Shown in pieces: positions 19,301-27,038 of a stretch of DNA of 64,000 bases (its first letter is position 1; each line of letters starts with the position of its first letter). The stretch is from Ignavibacteria bacterium (lineage in GTDB: Bacteria > Bacteroidota > Ignavibacteria > Ignavibacteriales > Melioribacteraceae), in assembly GCA_009773205.1 (NCBI GenBank), contig WPAE01000008.1:71745-135744 (forward strand), given 5' to 3'. The notes beneath the pieces were generated by a model. It made no database searches. It was not told where the DNA came from and saw nothing but the letters and a program-made list of their open reading frames with translations. The translations under genes and the position numbers were made by a program.

Positions 19301-22300
19301 ATGTTGATAACAATGCTCACAATCCGGGAGTTGCTTCCGATGCTCATAATTTAGCTCCGGAAGATGCTTCTGTAAATAGCGATAGAGGAAACAAAGATTT
19401 TGATATTGGAGGAAATGCTCATACAGAAGCAATTGGTTGTTTTATGGATGCTGATTCTTTTGAACCAAGAGATGCTGTAAAAGGAGATGTAGCGAGAATG
19501 TTGTTCTATATGGATGTTAGATACGAAGGTACAAATGGTGAAGTTCAGCTTGAACTTCAAGATGGAGTTAATACACCTGTTGGAACAATTGGTAAATTAT
19601 CTACTTTGTTATTGTGGCATCAACAAGATCCGCCGGATTCCATTGAAATAAAAAGAAACGATGTCATCTTCGCATATCAAGGAAACAAAAATCCGTTTAT
19701 AGATAACCCAGACTGGGTATCAAAAATTTATGGTGTTAATGCAGCTCCAACAATTTCAAATATCTCCCGGCCTATTCAAGTTCCTGCAGAAAATCAAAAC
19801 TTAACTGTTAATGCAAATATTATTGATGACGGCGGTGTTGCTTCTGCACAAGTAATTTATACAATTAATAATGGCGCGGAACAAACTGTAAATATGAACT
19901 TAACTTCTGGTACATCTTATAGCGGAGTTATTCATGAAAGCGCTTACGTTGATGGAAGTTTAATAACGTATAAGATTAAGGCAGTTGATAATCAAGCTAA
20001 TGAGCGGATTAGTGAAAGCTACAGATTATTTACCGGAACAACATCAATTGCTGCACTGCATAAAACAGATGCTAATGGGGAGCTTGTATATAATGGGGTT
20101 TATGCAAGAGTGAGCGGTACAGCCACTGTTCCAAACGGATTGTTTTCCTCTTCACATCTCGAAGTAAATTTGCAAGATGCCACGGGCGGAATAGTTATTT
20201 ACAAAGTAACTGCGGCAGCAACTTCTTTTGTTGTTGGTAGAAAATATACTGTTGTAGGCTCTTTAACTCAATATAATGGATTAGCAGAATTAATCCCGGA
20301 TAATGCCTCAACAGATATAATTGATGGCGGCGCTGGCTCTGTGGTTCAGCCAACTGTAAGAACGTTTGCGCAGCTAATGGCAAATCCAGAATCATACGAA
20401 GGTATGTTGATTAAAGTTCCAAATGTGAATAAAACTTCGGGTACTTGGGCAAACGGCCAGAATCTAACTGTAAATGATGGCACTTCATCTGCTGTTACAA
20501 TACGCATTAGCAGCGGAACAAACTTAGCTGCCAATCTGGAACCAGCTTGGCCAAAAGATGTAGTTGGTGTGTTTTCACAATTTGATAGTTCATCGCCTTT
20601 TACAGATGGTTATCAACTAAAACCAAGAGCATTTACCGATATACAAAATATAATTCCGCCCGTTACTGCAACAAAATATATTGTTACTTCAAGTAATTAT
20701 AATCCCGCGGTAGGAACTAATGTTACAATAACTGCGCAATTGGCGGATGATTCCAACAATGCAGTTGCAACAGCAGGCAAAGTAGTAAATTGGAGTTCAA
20801 CAGGCGGAGGAAGTTTTAGCTCTGCAACTTCAACTACAGATGTTAATGGAATAGCATCTGTTAATTTTACATCAAGCACAACATCAGAAGCTGTTTATAT
20901 TATTACAGCAAGTGATAACAGCGCTCCAACTACACTTACCGGTTCTACTAGCGCAATAACTACGCAAAGCGGAGCAGCAGTTAAATACATTGTTACAGCA
21001 AATGATTACAATCCAGAAGTTAATTCTACAATGTACTTAAGCGCTCAATTAGTTGATGCATTTAGCAATATGGTTAAAACTGCCGGTAAAACAGTTAATT
21101 GGTCAAGTACAAACGGTGGTGCTTTTCAACAGCAATCTGTTTTAACAAATTCTTTAGGAAGAGCCGAAGTTCTTTTTACTGTTTCTAAGCAAGCGGGCAC
21201 GGTTCATTTAATTAGTGTAACTGATAATGAATCTTTAACTGGAGTAAGTGCCGCAATTAATACCAAAACTGGAAGTGCTGCATCTTACAAACTCACTGCA
21301 TCAAATTATCAGCCCGCCGCTGGCAGTATAATTTTTGTTACTGCTCAATTGGTTGACGCATTTGAGAACACGGTTGCTCTCTCTGGAAAATCAGTTACTT
21401 GGAAAGTTAACAATGAAGCAGTGTTTGCTTCTCAAGCAAGCACACTTGATTCTGATGGTAAAACATCCGTTCAATTAACAGTAAATAAAAAAGCAGGGGT
21501 AGAGCACATTGTAGAAGCAGTGGATAATTCAGCTTCTCCGCTTAAAGGCAAGACCGATGTAATTAAAACTATTCCTGGTGTAGAAGCAAAATACTTAGTT
21601 GCAGTAAATAATTCTAAACCGCTTTGTGGAACTACTGTTACAATAACAGCGCAGTTAGTTGATACAAACGATAATCTTGTTCAAAAAGCAGGAAGAGTTA
21701 TTACTTGGTCCAGTTCTAATGGCGGAACTTTTAGCGACCAAACCAGCACAACTGATAATTCTGGTAAAGTTTCTGTTGAGTTCACTGTTTCGGTAGTTTC
21801 TTCAACAAGCCATAAAGTTACTGCAACAGATGGCAGCTTAGTAACTGGAGTATCGGTTGAGTTTGTTACAAGAGCAATTGATATTCCAAAACTTTCTTCT
21901 CCTGCAAATAAAGCTGTTCATATTCCTCAAACGCAAAATTTAAGCTGGCAGGGTTCGGCAAATGCAGATAGTTATGAGTTGATTCTTTCATCAGACATGA
22001 GTTTTGTTAATAATGTTTTTAGTTTTCAAAACTTAACTTCCACAAACAAAGAAGTTGCTAATCTTGTAAAAGCCAAAACTTATTATTGGAAAGTGAAAGC
22101 TAAAAAGGGAATTGCGTTTAGTGATTATTCTGAAGTATGGTCGTTTACAACTGTGCCAAACATTCCTGCAAAACCAGTATTAAGTTCTCCTTTAACAAAT
22201 TCTAAGAATGTAAGAGTAAATACTTTACTATCTTGGCTAAACATTGAAGGAGCAGAAAACTATAACTTGCAGTTTGCTGAAGATGTTTCATTTACTAAAA

Positions 22301-23877
22301 TGGTTATCAACAAAACCGGAATTACAGATGTTACTTATTCAGTGCAAGGGTTAAAAAACTCTCAGGATTATTTCTGGAGAGTGAAAGCAATAAATATAAG
22401 CGGCGAGAGTGACTACACCGAAGTATGGAACTTCACAACGATTGACACAATTTTAGCGCCGACCGGGTTAACTGCTGTTGCCGATACTACATTTACAATT
22501 AATCTTGAATGGAAAGATAACTCCAATAATGAAACTGGTTTTGTATTAGAAAGGCTTGATGAAGGCAATTTATTTTACTATCAGTTTGATCGGGTTGGCG
22601 CAAATACAACTTCTTACACAAACAAATATTTGGAGCAGGGAAAATCATACACTTACAGAATAAAAGCTGTAAGTGATTTTACATGTTCTCCATTTTCTAA
22701 TTTGCTAACTGTTGCAGTACCAAGAGCTTCGATTAAAGCGCCAAGTAATTTGAATACGACTGTAACAAACAAAGGGCATGTAATTTTAACTTGGAATTAC
22801 AGCTCTTCTAATGATGTTGGTTTTATTATTTATAGAGCCGAAGAAGCAAATAATGTTTTTGGCAAGGTTACTTTTGCATCTGTAAATGCTGGCTTTGTTC
22901 CGATTGATACAGTTCTAACTAATACAACTAAGTATTTGGATAACGCAACAATCATTGGTAAAACATACAAATACCAAGTAGTAACATTAACAAAGCAAGG
23001 TGTTTCTGTTCCAACTACTGCTCCTGCGCCAATTAAGCCGCTTGTTTCTCCAACTAACTTAATTGCTTCGCTTGATGGGACTAATGCAAATCTTTCATGG
23101 ATTGATAATTCTGGCGATGAAGCCGGTTTTATAGTTCTTAAAGCTTATAAACCGAAAATGCAGTTTAAAGCAATAGATACAACTCTTGCTAATACAAATT
23201 CATATTCAGATAAGAATGTTTTTGATGGAAGAAGATTTCATTATAAAGTTTATGCCTACAACAAATCGTATGGAGTTTCAGGCGAAACGAATACCGATTC
23301 TGTCTATACTGCAATGAAAACTCCAACTAATTTAAAAGCTGTTCAGTTAATTAACCAGAACAAGATTAATCTTAGTTGGGTTGATAATTCTGTAAGCGAA
23401 ACAGGCTACATTATTGAAAGAAAAGAAAGCGGGCAATCAAACTTTAATGAAATTGCAACTGTTATTACAAACATTGTTTCATACACAGATGTAACAATTG
23501 CTAATAAGAAAAATTATCATTACAGAATTAAAGGTTATAACGAAGATGGCCATTCTGCTTACTCTCCCGAAAGTTCGATTCTTGTTGGCGTGGAAAATGA
23601 AATTGAAAAACCAGCAGTCTTTGCGTTAGAACAAAACTACCCAAATCCATTTAATCCAAGCACAACAATAGCTTACTCTCTGCCTGAAAGGGTATTTGTA
23701 AAGATTAGAGTCTTTGACCTGTTAGGCAAGGAAGTAGAAGTACTTATAAACCAAGAACAAGATAGCGGAAATTACAAGCTATTGTTCAATGCTGCTTCGC
23801 TTAGTAGTGGAACTTATTTCTATGTACTTGATGCTGGAAATAACCGCCAAGTTAAGAAGTTGATAATTGTAAAATAG
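16312..23877 (+). CDS. Giant modular secreted nuclease with T9SS sorting domain
   Basis: A 2521-residue exported protein. In order: signal peptide (1-19); jelly-roll-like module; three fibronectin III repeats (about 197-478); a module resembling lamin-tail domains (480-690); another fibronectin III; a Calx-beta-like domain (783-900); an endonuclease I domain (about 901-1140); an OB/DUF5689-like region (about 1245-1445); four invasin-type Ig repeats of about 100 residues starting near 1454, 1556, 1658 and 1759; about six further fibronectin modules; and a C-terminal T9SS domain from about 2437 (LEQNYPNPFNPST). The nuclease motif is NREHVWAQS with His987, followed by SDAHNLAPED and the SDRGNKDF segment, as in the EndA/periplasmic endonuclease I family. 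The likely role is extracellular DNA cleavage on a long surface stalk. An AAGAAGG site lies just before the ATG. Confidence 0.88.
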   Translation: MKKILLILLLLFSSLIYSQTVIFTESMGTVSATTTIVAHETANGFDNDSFTMSNGGATNPADIRVTNASTGYTGASGTGNVWFTSTAGQYGFSIEGIDASGYSNLTIQFGYRKESSSSLPTFTLDYWNGTIWVNVPFTFSQAANVAVGWYLSPQINLPEGAQINNLKLRWLKTGSIALRMDDVKLTGSPIVSPPSSPIATSGSNILQTSFTANWNSVSSATTYLLDVSTANDFSSFVTGYNAKDVGNLTSSNVTGLTANTQYFYRVRAGNASGTSGNSNTITVGTLPISSIVPTATGATNNAQTSFTANWNAVTGASKYFLDVSTQNDFATFVSGYESVDVGNVTSVSVTGLSANTVYHYRVRASNASGLSVNSNVISVTTLPNTPAAPTAIAATSITTAGFTVNWNSSAGATKYFLDLSTQNDFASFVTNYENKDVANVTSFVVSSLAANTQYYYRVRAYNSGGTSVSSNVINVTTSTYATQTLAAGDIAIIGIHTDDPDQFSFVPFVDLQAGTVIRFTDSGVKADGTFRGSEGAVKYTTPAGGVTAGAIITFTSPASGNFTSDNDATVGTSGVALSASGDQVTAFQGSSTIPTFIYSVTTHRNIFNADASNSNETALPTGLTNGTTAVAVGAASADNDNAVYNMSVTSGTRNELLAAIGSSANWTVSNTTLTMPTGTFTIGGGSVTIPNSPIAQNATNITASGFTANWSSSSGATKYFLDVASDNSFNNKLVNYDNKDVGNSITSAVIGLNHSTNYYYRVRANNSAGTSSSSNIISAATSSNQTLVQFSTASGSVNEIAGTFNLVFTITNPDPTNATSFQVALTGGTGSASDINNYTTQSVTFPAGSSSNRTIILTVTNDAVAEGNETVIFTIQNVSGGNNAAAGVQSVFSLTISDPVTGYYTNVNTTLTGSAFKTELHNLIKGHTAFPYTSSATDVWDILSHAYQDPAKSNNVLLIYTGISQEKTYNASIDIYRNDPNAWNREHVWAQSRGGFDVDNNAHNPGVASDAHNLAPEDASVNSDRGNKDFDIGGNAHTEAIGCFMDADSFEPRDAVKGDVARMLFYMDVRYEGTNGEVQLELQDGVNTPVGTIGKLSTLLLWHQQDPPDSIEIKRNDVIFAYQGNKNPFIDNPDWVSKIYGVNAAPTISNISRPIQVPAENQNLTVNANIIDDGGVASAQVIYTINNGAEQTVNMNLTSGTSYSGVIHESAYVDGSLITYKIKAVDNQANERISESYRLFTGTTSIAALHKTDANGELVYNGVYARVSGTATVPNGLFSSSHLEVNLQDATGGIVIYKVTAAATSFVVGRKYTVVGSLTQYNGLAELIPDNASTDIIDGGAGSVVQPTVRTFAQLMANPESYEGMLIKVPNVNKTSGTWANGQNLTVNDGTSSAVTIRISSGTNLAANLEPAWPKDVVGVFSQFDSSSPFTDGYQLKPRAFTDIQNIIPPVTATKYIVTSSNYNPAVGTNVTITAQLADDSNNAVATAGKVVNWSSTGGGSFSSATSTTDVNGIASVNFTSSTTSEAVYIITASDNSAPTTLTGSTSAITTQSGAAVKYIVTANDYNPEVNSTMYLSAQLVDAFSNMVKTAGKTVNWSSTNGGAFQQQSVLTNSLGRAEVLFTVSKQAGTVHLISVTDNESLTGVSAAINTKTGSAASYKLTASNYQPAAGSIIFVTAQLVDAFENTVALSGKSVTWKVNNEAVFASQASTLDSDGKTSVQLTVNKKAGVEHIVEAVDNSASPLKGKTDVIKTIPGVEAKYLVAVNNSKPLCGTTVTITAQLVDTNDNLVQKAGRVITWSSSNGGTFSDQTSTTDNSGKVSVEFTVSVVSSTSHKVTATDGSLVTGVSVEFVTRAIDIPKLSSPANKAVHIPQTQNLSWQGSANADSYELILSSDMSFVNNVFSFQNLTSTNKEVANLVKAKTYYWKVKAKKGIAFSDYSEVWSFTTVPNIPAKPVLSSPLTNSKNVRVNTLLSWLNIEGAENYNLQFAEDVSFTKMVINKTGITDVTYSVQGLKNSQDYFWRVKAINISGESDYTEVWNFTTIDTILAPTGLTAVADTTFTINLEWKDNSNNETGFVLERLDEGNLFYYQFDRVGANTTSYTNKYLEQGKSYTYRIKAVSDFTCSPFSNLLTVAVPRASIKAPSNLNTTVTNKGHVILTWNYSSSNDVGFIIYRAEEANNVFGKVTFASVNAGFVPIDTVLTNTTKYLDNATIIGKTYKYQVVTLTKQGVSVPTTAPAPIKPLVSPTNLIASLDGTNANLSWIDNSGDEAGFIVLKAYKPKMQFKAIDTTLANTNSYSDKNVFDGRRFHYKVYAYNKSYGVSGETNTDSVYTAMKTPTNLKAVQLINQNKINLSWVDNSVSETGYIIERKESGQSNFNEIATVITNIVSYTDVTIANKKNYHYRIKGYNEDGHSAYSPESSILVGVENEIEKPAVFALEQNYPNPFNPSTTIAYSLPERVFVKIRVFDLLGKEVEVLINQEQDSGNYKLLFNAASLSSGTYFYVLDAGNNRQVKKLIIVK

Positions 23878-23896
23878 GTTCAAAGGACAAGCAAAT

Positions 23897-23950
23897 AAAG
23901 CCCTGGTTCGTTAATCCGTTAGCTGACAGATGTACCTGGGCTTTTTAATT
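23897..23950 (+). terminator. Rho-independent terminator candidate after the nuclease gene
   Basis: AAAGCCC(TGGT) at 23897-23907 pairs with (ACCT)GGGCTTT ending near 23944, followed by TTTTTAATTTT. The loop is long (about 28 bases), so efficiency is uncertain. Confidence 0.6.
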
Positions 23951-24041
23951 TTAAATTTAGTTGCAACGCTGTGTGTAAGTGTAAGAATGCCAACTAACGA
24001 AATTATAAATTCTCAATTAGTACCTCCACCAGAATAATCCA

Positions 24042-26018
24042 CTAATTTATTTTTTTGTAAATCAAATCATGATTCACTGCTTTTGAAGTAGCCTGCACAT
24101 ACGCTTTAAGCTTGCGTTCCATTTCTTTACTCTCATTTTTATTTCTTAAGTAAGAATTGTATTTAGAATCTGTGGATTTATAACTTTTATAAAACTCCTT
24201 TCGTTTTTCAAAGTCATCTAAATAAACACTCTTATCATCGAAGTAAAGAAAGTTTGGATAGAAAGTCATTGCTCCAAACCCACTAAGTTTTTCATCCAAC
24301 AAAGAACGTCCCATCGAAGAATGAACTGTTGGAATGTGAAGTAAATCTAAAATTGTAGGCAAAATATCTACATGAGTTCCAATCTTTGTTTCCTTTTTAC
24401 TAACAGACTTTGCAGGATCAAAAATTAGCAGTGGAATATGGAATGATGAAAAAATATCGTTCCTTGCTGTGTAGAAAGTATGATCGCCTGTAATTACAAA
24501 AACAGTATTGTTATACCAGTGTTGTTTTTCTGCAAACTCAAAAAATTTTTGAATCGAAAAATCTGAATATCGCATAGCAGCTTGGAAAGCAGTTTCTTGC
24601 TTGTATTCAGCAAACAATTGTTTTCTATTCTCAGGTATTTTAAATGGATCGTGTGGGGAAAGAGAAAAAATTACACTGCAAAATGGTTCTTTGAATTGAT
24701 TTATTTTATTACCTGCATCAAGAAAAAACGGCTCATCAAAAATTCCCCAAGCGCCGTCGTAAAGCGAATCTGCATAATTTGTAAATTCAGATTTACTGTA
24801 ATAGTTTAAGAATCCGGCGCTCGGAACAAAAGCGTCAAATCCCATAGAACCGCTCGCAGCGCCGTGATGAAATGATGTTGTATAGCCATGCTCCAAAAGT
24901 ATTGAGCCCAATCCGCGAATTTTATTTATTTCAACTCGCGAACCAATAATTGAACTTGGAAATACAGCCGGAAGTGAAGCTAAAATAGATGGAACTGCTT
25001 CTATAGAGCGCTGCCCGTTAGCAAGAAAATTAGTATAGAGAATTCCTTTCTTTGCTATGCTGTCGAAAAAAGGCGTGCTGCTTTCCAATCCCGAAATTGA
25101 ACCGATATACTCAGCGCTCCAACTTTCCATAATAAAAACAACAATGTTCTTTCTTTCCATTGGTTGATTTGGCTTTTTGATTCTGAGAAATGGATATTCC
25201 TTGTTCAGCATTTCTTCATCATCAGACTTAATTAATTTTGAAACTATAGATGAAGATTCATCATTAGTGTAGAAATTGTAATCTGGGAAAGTATATTGGA
25301 AGTAGCATCGTATAACTGTGTAAGTGCTGTTAAGAGCCAGATAACCAAGCGGTTTGCTATCCGAAAAAAATGCGTTTGTTTGTCTTATAGGTTTTAGCTG
25401 CAAGCCGCCGCGTATGCCTGTTACAGCAAGCAACATAATAAGCACTAAACTTACTGATGCTCTCCAATAAGAAAACTGTGTAAATATTTTTTTCTCGACA
25501 AGCTTGCATACTTTAAGCGCAATCCAAACGAACAGAGAAGCAAAAAGGAAAAACGCTAAGATAAGCTGCGCATAGTTTTTGAAAAGTCCGGGGAACATCC
25601 TAATTAAGTCTAATGTTTCAGTGAATGGTTCGAATAACAAACGTCTTTGAATTGTTGGATAGTAAGCATAATCTGCAATATTCAGACCGATGCCTAAAAG
25701 ATTTAGAAAACAAAAAAACACGAAAAAGAAATGACTGTTCAGCCTAACTTTGTTTAACCTAATTGGCATGTTGTACAAAATTAGTACCGGTAAATTAATC
25801 ATCATCAGCGCAGCAATATCAAACCGAATGCCGGAAACGAAAGCATACAGAATTTGGTGAGCAGGCACATCTTGATAAAAATCAGAGTTGTATAAGAAAA
25901 ATCCAGCACGTAAAGCAGTGTAAACTGCAAGCATAAACATAAAGAGCCAGAAACTTACTTTGAAATTTTTCTGGGGAATACTTCTAAAGAAGTTTAACAG
26001 TTGTTTAATTTTATCCAC
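24042..26018 (-). CDS. LtaS-like sulfatase-family membrane enzyme
   Basis: A 658-residue inner-membrane protein of the alkaline phosphatase/sulfatase superfamily, the group of lipoteichoic-acid synthases and phosphoglycerol or phosphoethanolamine transferases. About five membrane helices (about 20-200) precede a large periplasmic domain (290-600). Metal-site residues include Glu298 in FIMESWSAEY and the Asp-His in ITGDHTFY. The nucleophile position reads GQRSIEAVPS, a serine (Ser338) where LtaS itself uses threonine. Gram-negative homologues modify periplasmic or outer-envelope glycans or lipids with glycerol phosphate or similar groups; the substrate here is unknown. Single gene, convergent with the nuclease gene. 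Confidence 0.85.
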   Translation of the reverse strand: MDKIKQLLNFFRSIPQKNFKVSFWLFMFMLAVYTALRAGFFLYNSDFYQDVPAHQILYAFVSGIRFDIAALMMINLPVLILYNMPIRLNKVRLNSHFFFVFFCFLNLLGIGLNIADYAYYPTIQRRLLFEPFTETLDLIRMFPGLFKNYAQLILAFFLFASLFVWIALKVCKLVEKKIFTQFSYWRASVSLVLIMLLAVTGIRGGLQLKPIRQTNAFFSDSKPLGYLALNSTYTVIRCYFQYTFPDYNFYTNDESSSIVSKLIKSDDEEMLNKEYPFLRIKKPNQPMERKNIVVFIMESWSAEYIGSISGLESSTPFFDSIAKKGILYTNFLANGQRSIEAVPSILASLPAVFPSSIIGSRVEINKIRGLGSILLEHGYTTSFHHGAASGSMGFDAFVPSAGFLNYYSKSEFTNYADSLYDGAWGIFDEPFFLDAGNKINQFKEPFCSVIFSLSPHDPFKIPENRKQLFAEYKQETAFQAAMRYSDFSIQKFFEFAEKQHWYNNTVFVITGDHTFYTARNDIFSSFHIPLLIFDPAKSVSKKETKIGTHVDILPTILDLLHIPTVHSSMGRSLLDEKLSGFGAMTFYPNFLYFDDKSVYLDDFEKRKEFYKSYKSTDSKYNSYLRNKNESKEMERKLKAYVQATSKAVNHDLIYKKIN

Positions 26019-26214
26019 AATAAACTTTGTAATGTTCCTTCAAAATTACAAAGAATCGCCTTACTGTGTAAATCGCTGCGGACAAGAAAATTTTACTTCT
26101 TAAAACAGATTATAGCGTGAAGCGACTTAGTAAAAACAGAAACGGATTTTACTTTTTACATCTTGAATCTGAAAAAGAGAAGTTGCATCTTATTATTATT
26201 CAAAAGGAGGATTT

Positions 26215-26412
26215 ATGAAAAAAAATGTTGGCGGTATAGATAGAATAATGCGCTTAGCAGCAGGCTTGGCAATTATAATACTTGGTATAGTTTTTCAAAG
26301 CTGGTGGGGATTAATAGGCATCGTTCCAATTTTTACAGCTGCAATTAATTGGTGCCCGCTTTATATGCCGTTCGGTTTATCTACGTGTAAAACTAACAAA
26401 CGCAAAAAGTAA
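26215..26412 (+). CDS. DUF2892 small inner-membrane protein
   Basis: A 65-residue protein of the DUF2892 (YgaP transmembrane-like) family: a KNVGGIDRIMRLAAGLAIIILG first helix, a second helix, then WCPLYMPFGLSTCKT with the family's two cysteines. A strong AAAGGAGG site precedes the ATG. Function unknown; sometimes linked to rhodanese proteins, but none is next to it here. Confidence 0.9.
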   Translation: MKKNVGGIDRIMRLAAGLAIIILGIVFQSWWGLIGIVPIFTAAINWCPLYMPFGLSTCKTNKRKK

Positions 26413-26449
26413 TTTTTATGGGGAGCTTACCCGCTCTCCACTTTATTAA

Positions 26450-26545
26450 GGGCACTTCTAAAAACTACTATTTTCTTGGCGCTCTTTGCGTTTTCTTTGC
26501 GTGCTTTGCGTGAAATTTTTTAATCCAACAGGTTTTAGAGGTGCC
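26450..26545. repeat. MITE-like element, family 2, copy 2
   Basis: GGGCACTTCTAAAAAC (26450-26465) and GGTTTTAGAGGTGCC (26531-26545) are inverted ends, flanked by a perfect 5-bp direct repeat ATTAA (26445-26449 and 26546-26550). The interior carries repeated CTTTGCG units (26476-26512), the same motif seen in the arms next to the GxxExxY gene and upstream of the BRO fragment. Confidence 0.9.
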
Positions 26546-26621
26546 ATTAATAAAATAATGCTACACTTTGGTCTTTCCATTCAACTTTTTATATTGCAGT
26601 AAAAATAAATGAAAAGTGTAA

Positions 26622-27038
26622 GTGGCAAAGAAAAATTTCTCTTTGATTAGTGATTACGACCAAGTTGCGGGGATTAATATCTCAATCCGGCACTTTCTTG
26701 AAGACGAAAATGTTGAACAGCATATTTGCAATGGTGTAGAAATATGTCTCACTGAAGCATTGAATAATGTTATTAAACACAGTTACAAAGGGGAACAAAG
26801 TTGTAAAATAGATGTAAACGTAGCTGTTGATTCGAAGCTTATGGAAATTCAAATTGTTGATGAAGGGGAAAGCAGAAAAAATTTAGAAATAAAAGAGCTT
26901 GATTTTGATCCTAACGATATTGATTCTTTACCAGAAAGTGGAATGGGGCTTTATATTATTAAACAGTTAATGGATGAATTAGATTATTACAAACTCAATG
27001 GTAAAAACTGCTTCGTACTTCGCAAATATCTTTTATAA
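26622..27038 (+). CDS. RsbW-like anti-sigma factor / ATP-binding protein
   Basis: A 138-residue GHKL ATPase of the HATPase_c_2 (RsbW/SpoIIAB-like) family. The N box reads CLTEALNNVIKHSYKG (about 46-61), the G1-like box VDEGES and the G2 box LPESGMGLYIIKQLMDEL (about 105-122). Such proteins bind a sigma factor or phosphorylate an anti-anti-sigma protein. The SpoIIE/PP2C phosphatase at 28578 (opposite strand) is a plausible opposing partner, but no STAS protein is seen in the window. Start is GTG; an upstream ribosome site is weak. Confidence 0.85.
   Translation: MAKKNFSLISDYDQVAGINISIRHFLEDENVEQHICNGVEICLTEALNNVIKHSYKGEQSCKIDVNVAVDSKLMEIQIVDEGESRKNLEIKELDFDPNDIDSLPESGMGLYIIKQLMDELDYYKLNGKNCFVLRKYLL

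Noticed and set aside
16312-23877. Tandem internal repeats read as a CRISPR or satellite array
   Set aside because: The repetition is at protein level (fibronectin and Ig modules of about 90-105 residues); the DNA units are long and divergent.
23954-23978. Possible fourth full family 1 element near the nuclease terminator
   Set aside because: Only about 25 bases match; no ends and no duplication, so it is at most a fragment.
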